Positions 18,029-25,200 of a DNA stretch of 64,000 bases are shown piece by piece (position 1 is the stretch's first letter; every line of letters begins with the position of its first letter). Location of the stretch: contig NZ_JAJVCN010000002.1 in assembly GCF_021390435.2 (NCBI RefSeq), positions 1,488,001-1,552,000 of the forward strand, read 5' to 3'. The notes beneath the pieces were generated by a model, which saw nothing but the letters and a program-made list of their open reading frames with translations, ran no database searches and was not told where the DNA came from. The stretch is from Kibdelosporangium philippinense. Lineage in GTDB: Bacteria; Actinomycetota; Actinomycetes; Mycobacteriales; Pseudonocardiaceae. Made by a program: the position numbers and the translations under genes.

Positions 18029-18236
18029 CTCAACCAAGATCGGCACACCACCCAACCCGCGACCACGGTAGGTATGCCGCCCAACCCTCGACCAAGGTCC
18101 GTGTGCCGCCCGACCTCTCGACCAAGGTCCGTGTGCCGCCCGACCTCTCGACCAAGGTCCGTGTGCCGCCCGACCTCTCGACCAAGGTCCGTGTGCCGCT
18201 CAACCCGCGACCAAGGTGGGTATGCCGCTCGACCCC
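18029..18236 (+). repeat. Tandem array, ~30-bp unit, about seven copies
   Basis: Units of the form CGACCAAGGTCCGTGTGCCG plus a 10-base tail repeat head to tail. Three central units are identical and the outer ones carry variant triplets (for example GGTAGGTATGCC). No spacers separate the units, so this is a simple tandem array and not a CRISPR. Confidence 0.9.
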
Positions 18237-18525
18237 GCATACAAAGGGGGTAAGCCGTTTGTCCCTTCATGCAAGGTGGGGTGGCCCTTCTTTGTACATG
18301 GCGTCGGGTTTGGTTTCTTTTGGGTTGTAGTTAGGTCCATTCGTGCCACACCTTGGGGTTTGTTGTGTGCTTCTCGGGCCAGCCGATCATGCGGTCTGGC
18401 TATGTTCGCTGGTCTGTTGCTTGTGGACTTTGGTTTGGTTGCTGCTCTTGGGTTTTGATAACCGTTGCAGCGGGTATGCGAATCCCGATTAGCGGCTGGA
18501 CCCTTGTGCCACAACGAAAGACGAT
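18237..18525. other. T-rich intergenic sequence upstream of the ECF sigma gene
   Basis: This ~290-base stretch is distinctly lower in GC than its surroundings and rich in TTGG/TTTG runs. No gene was recognised. It must contain the promoter of the sigma factor gene at 18526. Confidence 0.5.
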
Positions 18526-19008
18526 GTGGGCATGGGTTACCAGGAGATGGGCGTTTCGCTCATGCCGTACGCGTTGCGGTTGACCGGTTACGATCGGCAT
18601 TGGGCTGAGGACGTTGTGCAGGAAACCCTGATCAGAGCGTGGCGCAACGCAAGCAGACTTGACCCGAGACCGAACCTGCTGCGTGCCTGGATGTGCACGG
18701 TCGCCCGTCGCGTCGTGATCGATGACAGGCGCAGCCGGCAGGCCAGGCCTTATGAGGTCGAAGAGGCGCACGAGGACTACGTCAGCGTTCCGGATCCCGC
18801 TGACCAAACGGTTTCCGCCATGGTCATTCACCGTGCGTTGGACAAGCTGCCTGAGGCGCAACGCCAGGTGATCCAGGAGACCTACCTGCGTGGCCGCACG
18901 GTCAACGAGGTCGCCGACATGCTGGGAGTTCCGCCGGGAACGGTGAAGTCCCGGATGTATCACGGAGTGCGGGCGCTGCGCCGCAGCCTCAGCGACCGGT
19001 CGATGTGA
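18526..19008 (+). CDS. ECF-type RNA polymerase sigma factor
   Basis: This protein of about 160 aa has region 2 (YALRLTGYDRHWAEDVVQET then LIRAWRNA) and region 4 (LPEAQRQVIQETYLRGRTVN, VADMLGVPPGTVKSRMYHGV). It resembles the SigL/SigK-type group. The start is uncertain: GTG at 18526 and ATG at 18532 are close together, and the N-terminus before region 2 is short. No anti-sigma gene is adjacent; the next gene runs the other way. It may be an orphan sigma factor or one regulated transcriptionally. Confidence 0.88.
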   Translation: MGMGYQEMGVSLMPYALRLTGYDRHWAEDVVQETLIRAWRNASRLDPRPNLLRAWMCTVARRVVIDDRRSRQARPYEVEEAHEDYVSVPDPADQTVSAMVIHRALDKLPEAQRQVIQETYLRGRTVNEVADMLGVPPGTVKSRMYHGVRALRRSLSDRSM

Positions 19009-20221
19009 ACAGGAAGCCGCGGACGCGGTGTACCCGGGCCTCGGTCAATGCGGCCGAGACCACACTGGAGTTACGGAACGCGTGCGCCACAGCGACCCAC
19101 CAGGCGTACTCACTGTCCAAACCGGAGCCGTCCTGTGTCACTTCCGGACTCTGCACTCCTGAGCCTCTTCGCCGTGAGTGGTTGATCGCCGCTTTCAACT
19201 GCGCTGCTTCGACCGTCGCGTCCAGGTCCACTCCGGACAGTCCACGGATGCTGCCTATTCGTTCCGCCGCCGATCTCACGTCCGCGTCGAATCTGGGCGC
19301 CAGGGTCCAGCGCCATTCGCTCAGTTCCAGCAACTGTCTGCGCACTCTGTGATGCGGGCAGAAGCGCTTGCCCCGTGCCACGAAGACGACTTCCGGGTTG
19401 ATGAATCGCAGCGATCGGTGCAGTGGGCGCAACAACACGAACACTTGCCAGCGTTCGAGCGCCAGTCCGAGCCTCGGCTTCAACCGTTCGATGCCGGGCA
19501 GGGCCGCTGCCATCGCGCCGGGGATGAATCCGAACGCCGACGCCGCGGATGCCGCGGGGGAGACCCAGTCAAGCGAGTGCCAGTCGAACCACGCTGCCAT
19601 CAGCGCCACGTACTCGCCGAGCAGGTGCAGCATGGCGAACCCGACCGAGAGTTGCAGGCACCGCAACACCCTGCGCAGCCACGGGAACGCCGCGATCGCG
19701 GGATCCTTGGCGGCATGGCCGCAGCCACGGGTCGACGCGGCCGTCGCGATCGTGGTCGGGATCAGGTAGACGAGCACGAACGCCGAAACCGTTGGCTGGT
19801 GGGCGTACTTGCTGATGAAGTCCACCTCGTGGCTGCCGGGGAACGACGACACCGTGAACAGCACGACCATCACGGCAACGAGCGCGAAGAAAATCTTGCT
19901 GAACCGCCACACCAGTTCACACGCACGCGACAGCGGGTAACGCCAGTACGTCACCAGCGACAACGCTCCGCACGCGAAACCCGCTTCCATGCAGGCTTCC
20001 AGCAACGTCGAGAAGCTGTCGATGCCCACGAACCCGTCGAACCAGACCGCGAACGTCGGCGCCGACATGATCGCCGTTCCAACGGCATAAGCCAAAGTGA
20101 TTGTCAATGCCCATGAGCGGGCGTGGCCGCCGTGGCGATAGAGTCGGAACGCCTTGTAGGACAAGGCAAGCCCGCCGACGATGGCACCGCCGATGAAGAT
20201 GACGTCAAATGTAGACGTCAT
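18989..20221 (-). CDS. Multi-pass membrane protein with cytoplasmic C-terminus (MAB_1171c-like)
   Basis: This 410-residue protein has about seven hydrophobic helices in the first ~260 residues (for example VIFIGGAIVGGLALSY and FFALVAVMVVLFTV). A soluble, charged C-terminal region of ~150 residues follows. It resembles the actinobacterial MAB_1171c family of putative transporters or sensors, whose function is not established to my knowledge. Its start overlaps the ImmA/IrrE-like gene by 17 bases; that gene in turn overlaps an XRE regulator, so the three act as an operon. Confidence 0.8.
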   Translation of the reverse strand: MTSTFDVIFIGGAIVGGLALSYKAFRLYRHGGHARSWALTITLAYAVGTAIMSAPTFAVWFDGFVGIDSFSTLLEACMEAGFACGALSLVTYWRYPLSRACELVWRFSKIFFALVAVMVVLFTVSSFPGSHEVDFISKYAHQPTVSAFVLVYLIPTTIATAASTRGCGHAAKDPAIAAFPWLRRVLRCLQLSVGFAMLHLLGEYVALMAAWFDWHSLDWVSPAASAASAFGFIPGAMAAALPGIERLKPRLGLALERWQVFVLLRPLHRSLRFINPEVVFVARGKRFCPHHRVRRQLLELSEWRWTLAPRFDADVRSAAERIGSIRGLSGVDLDATVEAAQLKAAINHSRRRGSGVQSPEVTQDGSGLDSEYAWWVAVAHAFRNSSVVSAALTEARVHRVRGFLFTSTGR

Positions 20222-20750
20222 GGGCGGCCTCGTGGTCGGTGGAGAACGACGAGACGATTCGCCGCACGTGACCCGGCATACCCGGGTCGCCGAACGACCG
20301 GTGATCAGTGATGGCGTCGAGCAGCTCGTCCGCGAGCTCCTCGGCCGCCCGTTCTTCGCGATCGTTGAAAGCCGTACGGCCGGCCACGTACCGCGCCATG
20401 TCAGGCAGCAGGTTCGGCGCCAGCCGTCGCAGACTTTCCGATTTGGTCAGGGTGACCGGCTGATGGCCGAGCATCAGGTGGGCGAACTCGTGCAGCAGGA
20501 TCTGCAGCCGGTGGTACCAGCGTGGCGAGTCCGCGCAGATCACCAGGTAGTTGCCGTTCTCGAGCAGCGCGGACACGCCGGTCAACCGGGCGTCCGGCAG
20601 TGGCGCGAACCGGACTTCCACGTGTTTGCCCAGCTGTTGGCCCATCAGCTCACACACACGCCTGGCGGCCTCCTGGTAGGTGGCCGTCGGCGCTAGTCGC
20701 AGCTCGTCGATGACGCGGTTGACCATTGCACGGCGGGTGCGTCTGTTCAT
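20205..20750 (-). CDS. ImmA/IrrE-type metallopeptidase
   Basis: This 181-residue protein has the zinc-protease motif HEFAHLMLGH near residue 87. Proteins of this family cleave partner XRE-type repressors (ImmA in Bacillus ICEs, IrrE/DdrO in Deinococcus). It overlaps the XRE gene upstream by four bases (ATGA) and the membrane-protein gene downstream. A sensor-protease-regulator cascade is a reasonable inference. Confidence 0.88.
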   Translation of the reverse strand: MNRRTRRAMVNRVIDELRLAPTATYQEAARRVCELMGQQLGKHVEVRFAPLPDARLTGVSALLENGNYLVICADSPRWYHRLQILLHEFAHLMLGHQPVTLTKSESLRRLAPNLLPDMARYVAGRTAFNDREERAAEELADELLDAITDHRSFGDPGMPGHVRRIVSSFSTDHEAAHDVYI

Positions 20751-21448
20751 CTCGACTCCTGGTCCCGCCGGATGAACCAGCCCTCGTACTTCCCGGGCTC
20801 GAGCGCATCCGCGATCGCCTGGATGGTAGCCCGCCGCGTCTGCTGGGACAGCTCCGGAACCTTGCCTGCCAGCCGGGTCACAAACTCGACCACGCCAAGC
20901 TCCCGAAGTTGCACCAGGTCAGCGCGTTCGCTGTCGACCCAGCGAGCCAGCCTGTCATCAAAGAAGTACGCAGGGGGGACGTCGAAGTGTTCAGCCAATC
21001 CCAAAATGTGTTTCAACCGGGGATTGTCGCTGACACCGTTGAGTAGTTCTCTGATGTAGCTCGCCGAGATCGACCCGAACCGGCCGTTCGAGCTGATGGC
21101 CGCGGCGACGTCCTCCGGTGACACCGTGCCGTGCGCGGTGTCGAACAGTGTTTTCAATGCCTCGTGCCGCCAGTGTGGCGACTCACCCTCGGCCAGTTCG
21201 CGGCGTCCGCCGACGAAGTAGGCAGGGTGCACGTCAAGCGCGCCCGCCAGGTCCTCGATGGCCTGACGGGTCGGATTGTCCTTTTGGCCCTTGCGCAACT
21301 GCGCGATGTACGCGTGACCGATGTCCCCGCCGCGATCCCTGATCGCGGCGGCCAGCTCCACGTTGCTCAGGCGCCTGCGCCTTGCTGGTGGATGGCGGCA
21401 TAGGTCATCGAGGACCGCGGCGAACAGACCCTCCCCGACTCGGGTCAT
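20747..21448 (-). CDS. XRE-family regulator with two HTH-like halves
   Basis: This 233-residue protein starts MTRVGEGLFAAVLDDLCRHP. The start was chosen because GAGGAGGGGG precedes this ATG; an ATG at 21466 lacks a ribosome site. Two similar segments are visible: one around ELAAAIRDRGGDIGHAYIAQ with LRKGQKDNP, the other around DVAAAISSNGRFGSISASYI with LLNGVSDNP, each followed by a DVxPAYF motif. It is the probable substrate or partner of the adjacent ImmA/IrrE-type protease. Confidence 0.87.
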   Translation of the reverse strand: MTRVGEGLFAAVLDDLCRHPPARRRRLSNVELAAAIRDRGGDIGHAYIAQLRKGQKDNPTRQAIEDLAGALDVHPAYFVGGRRELAEGESPHWRHEALKTLFDTAHGTVSPEDVAAAISSNGRFGSISASYIRELLNGVSDNPRLKHILGLAEHFDVPPAYFFDDRLARWVDSERADLVQLRELGVVEFVTRLAGKVPELSQQTRRATIQAIADALEPGKYEGWFIRRDQESR

Positions 21449-21662
21449 ATCCCCCTCCTCACTCATTCGCGTCGACAATGTACTCGTTCGAAACACTGAG
21501 GCAAGGGTTGAACACTGTGCGTCGCACCCCTATGCTCCGGTCGGCGTATTTCTACTCCTGTTGGGGGTGATCCACCAGATCTTCCACGTGAGTTGAAGTC
21601 GTGGAGTAAGCGCCGCCAGCCAGACCAGGGTGCAGGTTCGAGCTGATAGAGAGGTTCCGGAT

Positions 21663-22001
21663 ATGCGCGCACGGCATAGAGCGACCCGGCAGCGGTCCCG
21701 TGCGATAGGTGGGCACCTTGATTCTCGGATGATCATGTTGACCGCGGCTGGAATCGCCACGGCGACCGTCGCCGCGACTGTCATGCACGGGTTCGCGGGC
21801 GCGGCCGAGACAAAAAACGAGACAAATTCAGATACCACGACGATCTTGGGGCACGGCCAGACCCCCGCTCCTGCCAGCACCGGAACCCCGCATCCGGCGC
21901 CTAGGCCAGCGGCAACCTGGTACTCGGAATGGTCCTTGAGTGGGTCAGGATCTGCCAGCGGGACGAAATGCGTACCGATGACGCTCCACCTGTGGTGCTG
22001 A
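21663..22001 (+). CDS. Small secreted or membrane-anchored protein, unknown
   Basis: This 112-residue protein has a basic N-terminus (MRARHRATRQRSRAIGGHLD), a hydrophobic segment (MIMLTAAGIATATVAATVMH), then a Thr/Pro/Ser-rich tail ending in two cysteines. AGAGAGG precedes the ATG. It diverges from the XRE/ImmA operon across about 215 bases and precedes another XRE gene by 44 bases. It was not recognised as a known family; it could be a secreted signal or cell-wall protein. Confidence 0.6.
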   Translation: MRARHRATRQRSRAIGGHLDSRMIMLTAAGIATATVAATVMHGFAGAAETKNETNSDTTTILGHGQTPAPASTGTPHPAPRPAATWYSEWSLSGSGSASGTKCVPMTLHLWC

Positions 22002-22045
22002 GCAACCCTGTCCTCGGCCGCGACTAAGGAGCGGAGTTCTTGGAG

Positions 22046-23269
22046 ATGAAGCAGCAACTAGGTGGGCGAACCAGCGCTCACGGCGGGGTGGACACCACCC
22101 CTCGCCGGTCAGGCAGGGCCGGCGCGCCGACTCGGCCGGACGAGTTCTGGGACGCCGCACCCATGCGCGCGGCGGCCACGGAACGACACTTCGGCCAGCT
22201 TCTTCGTGAATACCGGCGGGCCAGCAATGTCGGACAGGCGGAAGTCGCACAGTGGCTCGGGGTCAGCCAGGGGCAGATCAGCAGGATCGAGCGTGATCGA
22301 AGTCAGGTCCACGACCTCGACAAGCTCGAGCGCTGGGCCAAGGCACTGAAGATCCCGCAGCGACTGCTGTGGTTCCAGCTGTCCGGCGCCCGGCCGACCG
22401 AATTCGCCGGTGGCGAAGGCGGTTTCAACGCACTGCGCACGGTGAGCAGGTCCGACGACCAGGTCGGGCTCGGCATGCGGCAGTTGTTCCGGTGGCTTGG
22501 CAACGAGGCGACCGATGAACCCGAAGCGCCGACGGAGAACGTGTTCCGTGCGGCGGCGGAGTCGTACCTGCGCGGCGGCTGGTACGCATTCGACGAGGGT
22601 GAGATCGCACTCGGCAGCCAGCGGATGCGGATCGCGCTGAACCTCAGCAGACGATCAGGCGAACTGGCGTTGTCCGCGGAAATCCTTGCGGCACTGAGCT
22701 TCCAGTCGTTGTTCCACGGCACGCTCGAATCGGCCGTGCCGGTGATCCGGATGGCCGAGCAGGCCGCGGAGAAGACCGGATTGACCCTGCTGCGGGTGGA
22801 AGTCGCCTCGATGGCGGCCTCCTGCTACGCGATGATGGGCGACCGCGACACCTGTCTGCACGTGCTGCGCAAGGCGGAGAAATCGCTGGAGTCGATCAAC
22901 TCGACTGACCCGACCGACCGGCTCTACCTGGCGTCCGGCTGTGCGTTGTCGTTCCGGTTCCTTGGCTGGCCAAGGGAAGCGGAAGGATTCGCGCGCACGG
23001 CGGTCAAACTCGCCGAGCGGTGGCCCGGACTTCGGGTCTGCACAAGGACGTTGCTCGCATCGGCACTGGCGGACCAGCGCAAGGTCGAGGAAGCGTGCGC
23101 GACGACATCGCAGGTAGTGCCAAGGGTGGCACCGATTCGTCCGGTTCGTGACCAGGTGTGCCTGACCTCAGTGGTGCGGCGGTTGTCGCGCTACGGCGAC
23201 GACATCTCGGTCCGCACGCTCTACAGCCAGCTCGCCGGGGTCGGCGTCGCCGTCCCCCGGATCGGGTAA
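22046..23269 (+). CDS. XRE-family regulator with helical C-terminus
   Basis: This protein of about 407 aa has a Cro/C1 helix-turn-helix near residues 55-100 (RRASNVGQAEVAQWLGVSQG followed by QISRIERDRS) and a long TPR-like alpha-helical region. TTG at 22040, with AAGGAG eight bases upstream, is an alternative start. Such regulators are abundant in filamentous actinomycetes, often paired with small secreted or DUF397-type partners. It ends at a strong stem-loop. Confidence 0.85.
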   Translation: MKQQLGGRTSAHGGVDTTPRRSGRAGAPTRPDEFWDAAPMRAAATERHFGQLLREYRRASNVGQAEVAQWLGVSQGQISRIERDRSQVHDLDKLERWAKALKIPQRLLWFQLSGARPTEFAGGEGGFNALRTVSRSDDQVGLGMRQLFRWLGNEATDEPEAPTENVFRAAAESYLRGGWYAFDEGEIALGSQRMRIALNLSRRSGELALSAEILAALSFQSLFHGTLESAVPVIRMAEQAAEKTGLTLLRVEVASMAASCYAMMGDRDTCLHVLRKAEKSLESINSTDPTDRLYLASGCALSFRFLGWPREAEGFARTAVKLAERWPGLRVCTRTLLASALADQRKVEEACATTSQVVPRVAPIRPVRDQVCLTSVVRRLSRYGDDISVRTLYSQLAGVGVAVPRIG

Positions 23270-23278
23270 AGCGCGTGG

Positions 23279-23332
23279 TTTCGCCTCCAATGCGGCTGCC
23301 AGAAGGGCCTCTGGCAGCACATTGGAGGCAAA
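23279..23332. terminator. Long imperfect stem-loop terminator
   Basis: TTTCGCCTCCAATG...GCTGCCAG pairs with CTGGCAGC...CATTGGAGGCAAA around an 8-base loop, about 10 bases past the XRE stop. It separates this gene from the convergent SsgA-like gene. Confidence 0.8.
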
Positions 23333-23353
23333 CACAGACGCTGGCTCATCGGG

Positions 23354-23770
23354 TCAGCCCGCAGCGATCATCCGCTCGATCTCGGCGTCGAAGTCGAACC
23401 ACTGGTCCTCGGCGCCAGGCACGACGACCTCGTACGTCATGTCAAGGAACTCGGCGAGATCCTCGGCGTGCGCCTCGAACCGGGCCTGTCCCTTCGGCGT
23501 CACGAACTCGATGCTGACCATTTCCTCGTTCTCGGGGTCCGGCCACATCCGCACGTCACCGTCGCCGGTACGCACGATCAGGCCGTCGGCCAGCAGGTCA
23601 CGCGACAGGATCCACTGCACCGCCCGCGCGCCCTCCGGCTCGAACAGCGCGTACACCGCGAACGGGTCGCGGGTGTCGTAGCGCAGTTCGACATCGACGG
23701 GCACGGGGTGAGCGGACACCAGGTCGAAGGTGACCGTGGAGATGATCTCGGTGTGGTCGTTGCGCGTCAT
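23354..23770 (-). CDS. SsgA-family sporulation/cell-division regulator (SALP)
   Basis: The 138-residue sequence matches the SsgA/SsgB family in length and pattern: PVPVDVELRYDTRDPFAVYA, then VQWILSRDLLADGLIVRTGD and GDVRMWPDPE. SALPs are restricted to morphologically complex actinomycetes and guide septum placement with FtsZ. GGAGGAGG precedes the ATG. It is monocistronic, downstream of and co-oriented with the GlxA-type regulator. Which SALP paralogue it is cannot be told from the sequence alone. Confidence 0.88.
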   Translation of the reverse strand: MTRNDHTEIISTVTFDLVSAHPVPVDVELRYDTRDPFAVYALFEPEGARAVQWILSRDLLADGLIVRTGDGDVRMWPDPENEEMVSIEFVTPKGQARFEAHAEDLAEFLDMTYEVVVPGAEDQWFDFDAEIERMIAAG

Positions 23771-23879
23771 CGCTGCCTCCTCCAGCTTCAGGGCCTTGCG
23801 GCGATGAGACGCCTCCCCATGGCCTGTCTGACGGCCATATCCGGAATGATCACTCGAACGTGTCGGATAGTGGCCCCGG

Positions 23880-24848
23880 TCACCCGGTTTTCTGCCCTTT
23901 CGGGCTCGCGGCGAACGTCCGCCGGTAGTCCTTCGGCCCCACCCCGACAACCTTGTTGAAGTGATGGCGGAGCAGGGCCGCGCCACCGAAACCACACTGC
24001 TGTGCGATGTTCTCGATGCTCAGCGCGGTCTCTTCGAGCAGCCGCTGCGCGTGCATGACGCGCTGCGTGGACAGCCAGCGCAGCGGCGTCGTCCCGGTCT
24101 CGGCGACGAATCGGCGCGCGAACGTCCGCTCGGCCATCTGGGCTCGTTTAGCCAGGTCAGCGACGGTGTGTTCGACGTCGAGGTGCTCGAGCATCCACGT
24201 CAGCACCGGTTCGAGGCTGTCGCCGGTCTGCGGCATGGGCAGTTCGACGTACTGGCGCTGACCGCCGTCGCGCTGGGGCGGCACGACCATCCGGCGGGCG
24301 ATCGCGGCCGCCGGTCCTGAGCCGAGTTCACGGCGGACCAGGTGCAGACACGCGTCGATTCCGGCGGCTGTGCCCGCACTTGTGATGATGTCGCCGTCGT
24401 CGACGAACAGGACGTCCGGGTCGAGTTTGGCGTCCGGGAAACGGTCGGCGAACTCGGCAGCGTGGCGCCAGTGAGTTGTGCACAATCTTCCGTTGAGCAA
24501 TCCGGTCGCGCCCAACAAGAAGGCGCCGCTGCAGACCGTGAGAACGGTCGCGCCGCGCGCCGAGGCCTTACGGATGGCGTCGAGAACCGCCTCTGGGTAC
24601 TCCGTCCGGATGTTGCAGGCGGGGATCGCGACCAGGTCCGCGTCCTCGGTGGCGCTCAGGTCGTGCTCCGGGATCAGTGATACGCCCATTGACGTCCGCA
24701 ACGGGACATTCGCCTGCTCAGCGCATATGCGGAAGTCGAAGGGCGGCACGCCGTCATCGGTCCGGTCGACCCCGAAGACCTCGCAGAGCACGCCAAACTC
24801 GAAGGGCGCGAACTCGTCGACGAGCACCGCGGCCACGGTTTTGAGCAT
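23880..24848 (-). CDS. GlxA-family transcriptional regulator (DJ-1/PfpI plus AraC HTH)
   Basis: The N-terminal ~185 residues form a DJ-1/PfpI-like domain, with VLTVCSGAFLLGATGLL carrying the nucleophile-elbow cysteine. The C-terminal ~100 residues form an AraC-type double helix-turn-helix (TVADLAKRAQMAERTFARRF and IENIAQQCGFGGAALLRHHF). Length is 322 aa. It diverges from the small membrane peptide gene at 24935. Family members respond to small metabolites; the ligand is unknown. Confidence 0.92.
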   Translation of the reverse strand: MLKTVAAVLVDEFAPFEFGVLCEVFGVDRTDDGVPPFDFRICAEQANVPLRTSMGVSLIPEHDLSATEDADLVAIPACNIRTEYPEAVLDAIRKASARGATVLTVCSGAFLLGATGLLNGRLCTTHWRHAAEFADRFPDAKLDPDVLFVDDGDIITSAGTAAGIDACLHLVRRELGSGPAAAIARRMVVPPQRDGGQRQYVELPMPQTGDSLEPVLTWMLEHLDVEHTVADLAKRAQMAERTFARRFVAETGTTPLRWLSTQRVMHAQRLLEETALSIENIAQQCGFGGAALLRHHFNKVVGVGPKDYRRTFAASPKGQKTG

Positions 24849-24934
24849 GACCCCAGCCTACTTGGCAGGATTTTGTCTAACAAGGTCGGTACTGCCACTG
24901 TTGGCGGGAACTTGCCTAAAGCATAATTTCTGCC

Positions 24935-25087
24935 ATGACTGAGACAATCTTCCTCCTGATCCTCCTGGCGGCGCTGGTCTACGGGCTGCAGCGCAACCAC
25001 GTCAAGCTGGCGAACAAGCAGCCAGTGGGCAACACGGACTTCGAGGTCCGTGACACAACCAGGACGCACCCCATCCTGTCGCCCTAA
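24935..25087 (+). CDS. Small single-pass membrane peptide (50 aa)
   Basis: A short frame starts MTETIFLLILLAALVYGLQR, one hydrophobic helix followed by a polar, Thr-rich tail ending THPILSP. It runs up to a palindromic terminator. The helix-then-basic layout looks protein-like, but no homology can be shown here and the ribosome site is weak. Confidence 0.45.
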   Translation: MTETIFLLILLAALVYGLQRNHVKLANKQPVGNTDFEVRDTTRTHPILSP

Positions 25088-25092
25088 AAGAC

Positions 25093-25140
25093 CCTCGTGA
25101 GTGGTTAGCAGCGTTAGAACACGTCTAACCACTCACGAGG
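25093..25140. repeat. Dispersed palindrome, copy 1 (terminator-like)
   Basis: CCTCGTGAGTGGTTA and TAACCACTCACGAGG form a perfect 15-bp stem, with GTTAGAAC in the loop region. It begins six bases past the stop of the 50-residue peptide. The same arms recur at 33703, 40584 and 55547, and a variant at 53237. Confidence 0.9.
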
Positions 25141-25200
25141 TAACACGCCCGTCATCGCCAGGGCGGGGCTGCCGAAACTTGTCGTTCCTAAGTTTCCGGG

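Larger units (their letters stand above)
17674..18236 (+). repeat. Composite repeat, left copy
   Basis: About 560 bases here recur as a close reverse complement at 30402-30974. From left to right it holds a conserved stretch (CAATGCGAGATACCTCGCGG and following), a ~117-bp module at 17808-17923 bounded by GCGTGTCC/GACACGC, a shared segment to about 18028, and a 30-bp tandem array to 18236. By eye the ~340-bp body differs at only a few positions between copies. Frames open through it translate as repetitive basic peptide, not a plausible protein. Confidence 0.88.

Noticed and set aside
18029..18236. CRISPR-like regular repeats
   Set aside because: Units are contiguous with no spacers and no cas gene is nearby; this is a plain tandem array.
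17650..18330. Open frame of ~226 codons across the left composite repeat
   Set aside because: It translates the tandem DNA repeats into a repetitive basic peptide and has no ribosome site; the inverted copy gives a matching artefact.
25093..25140. Palindromes as attachment sites
   Set aside because: They occur at several unrelated gene ends with changing inner sequence that keeps pairing, which fits terminators or REP-like elements better than att sites.
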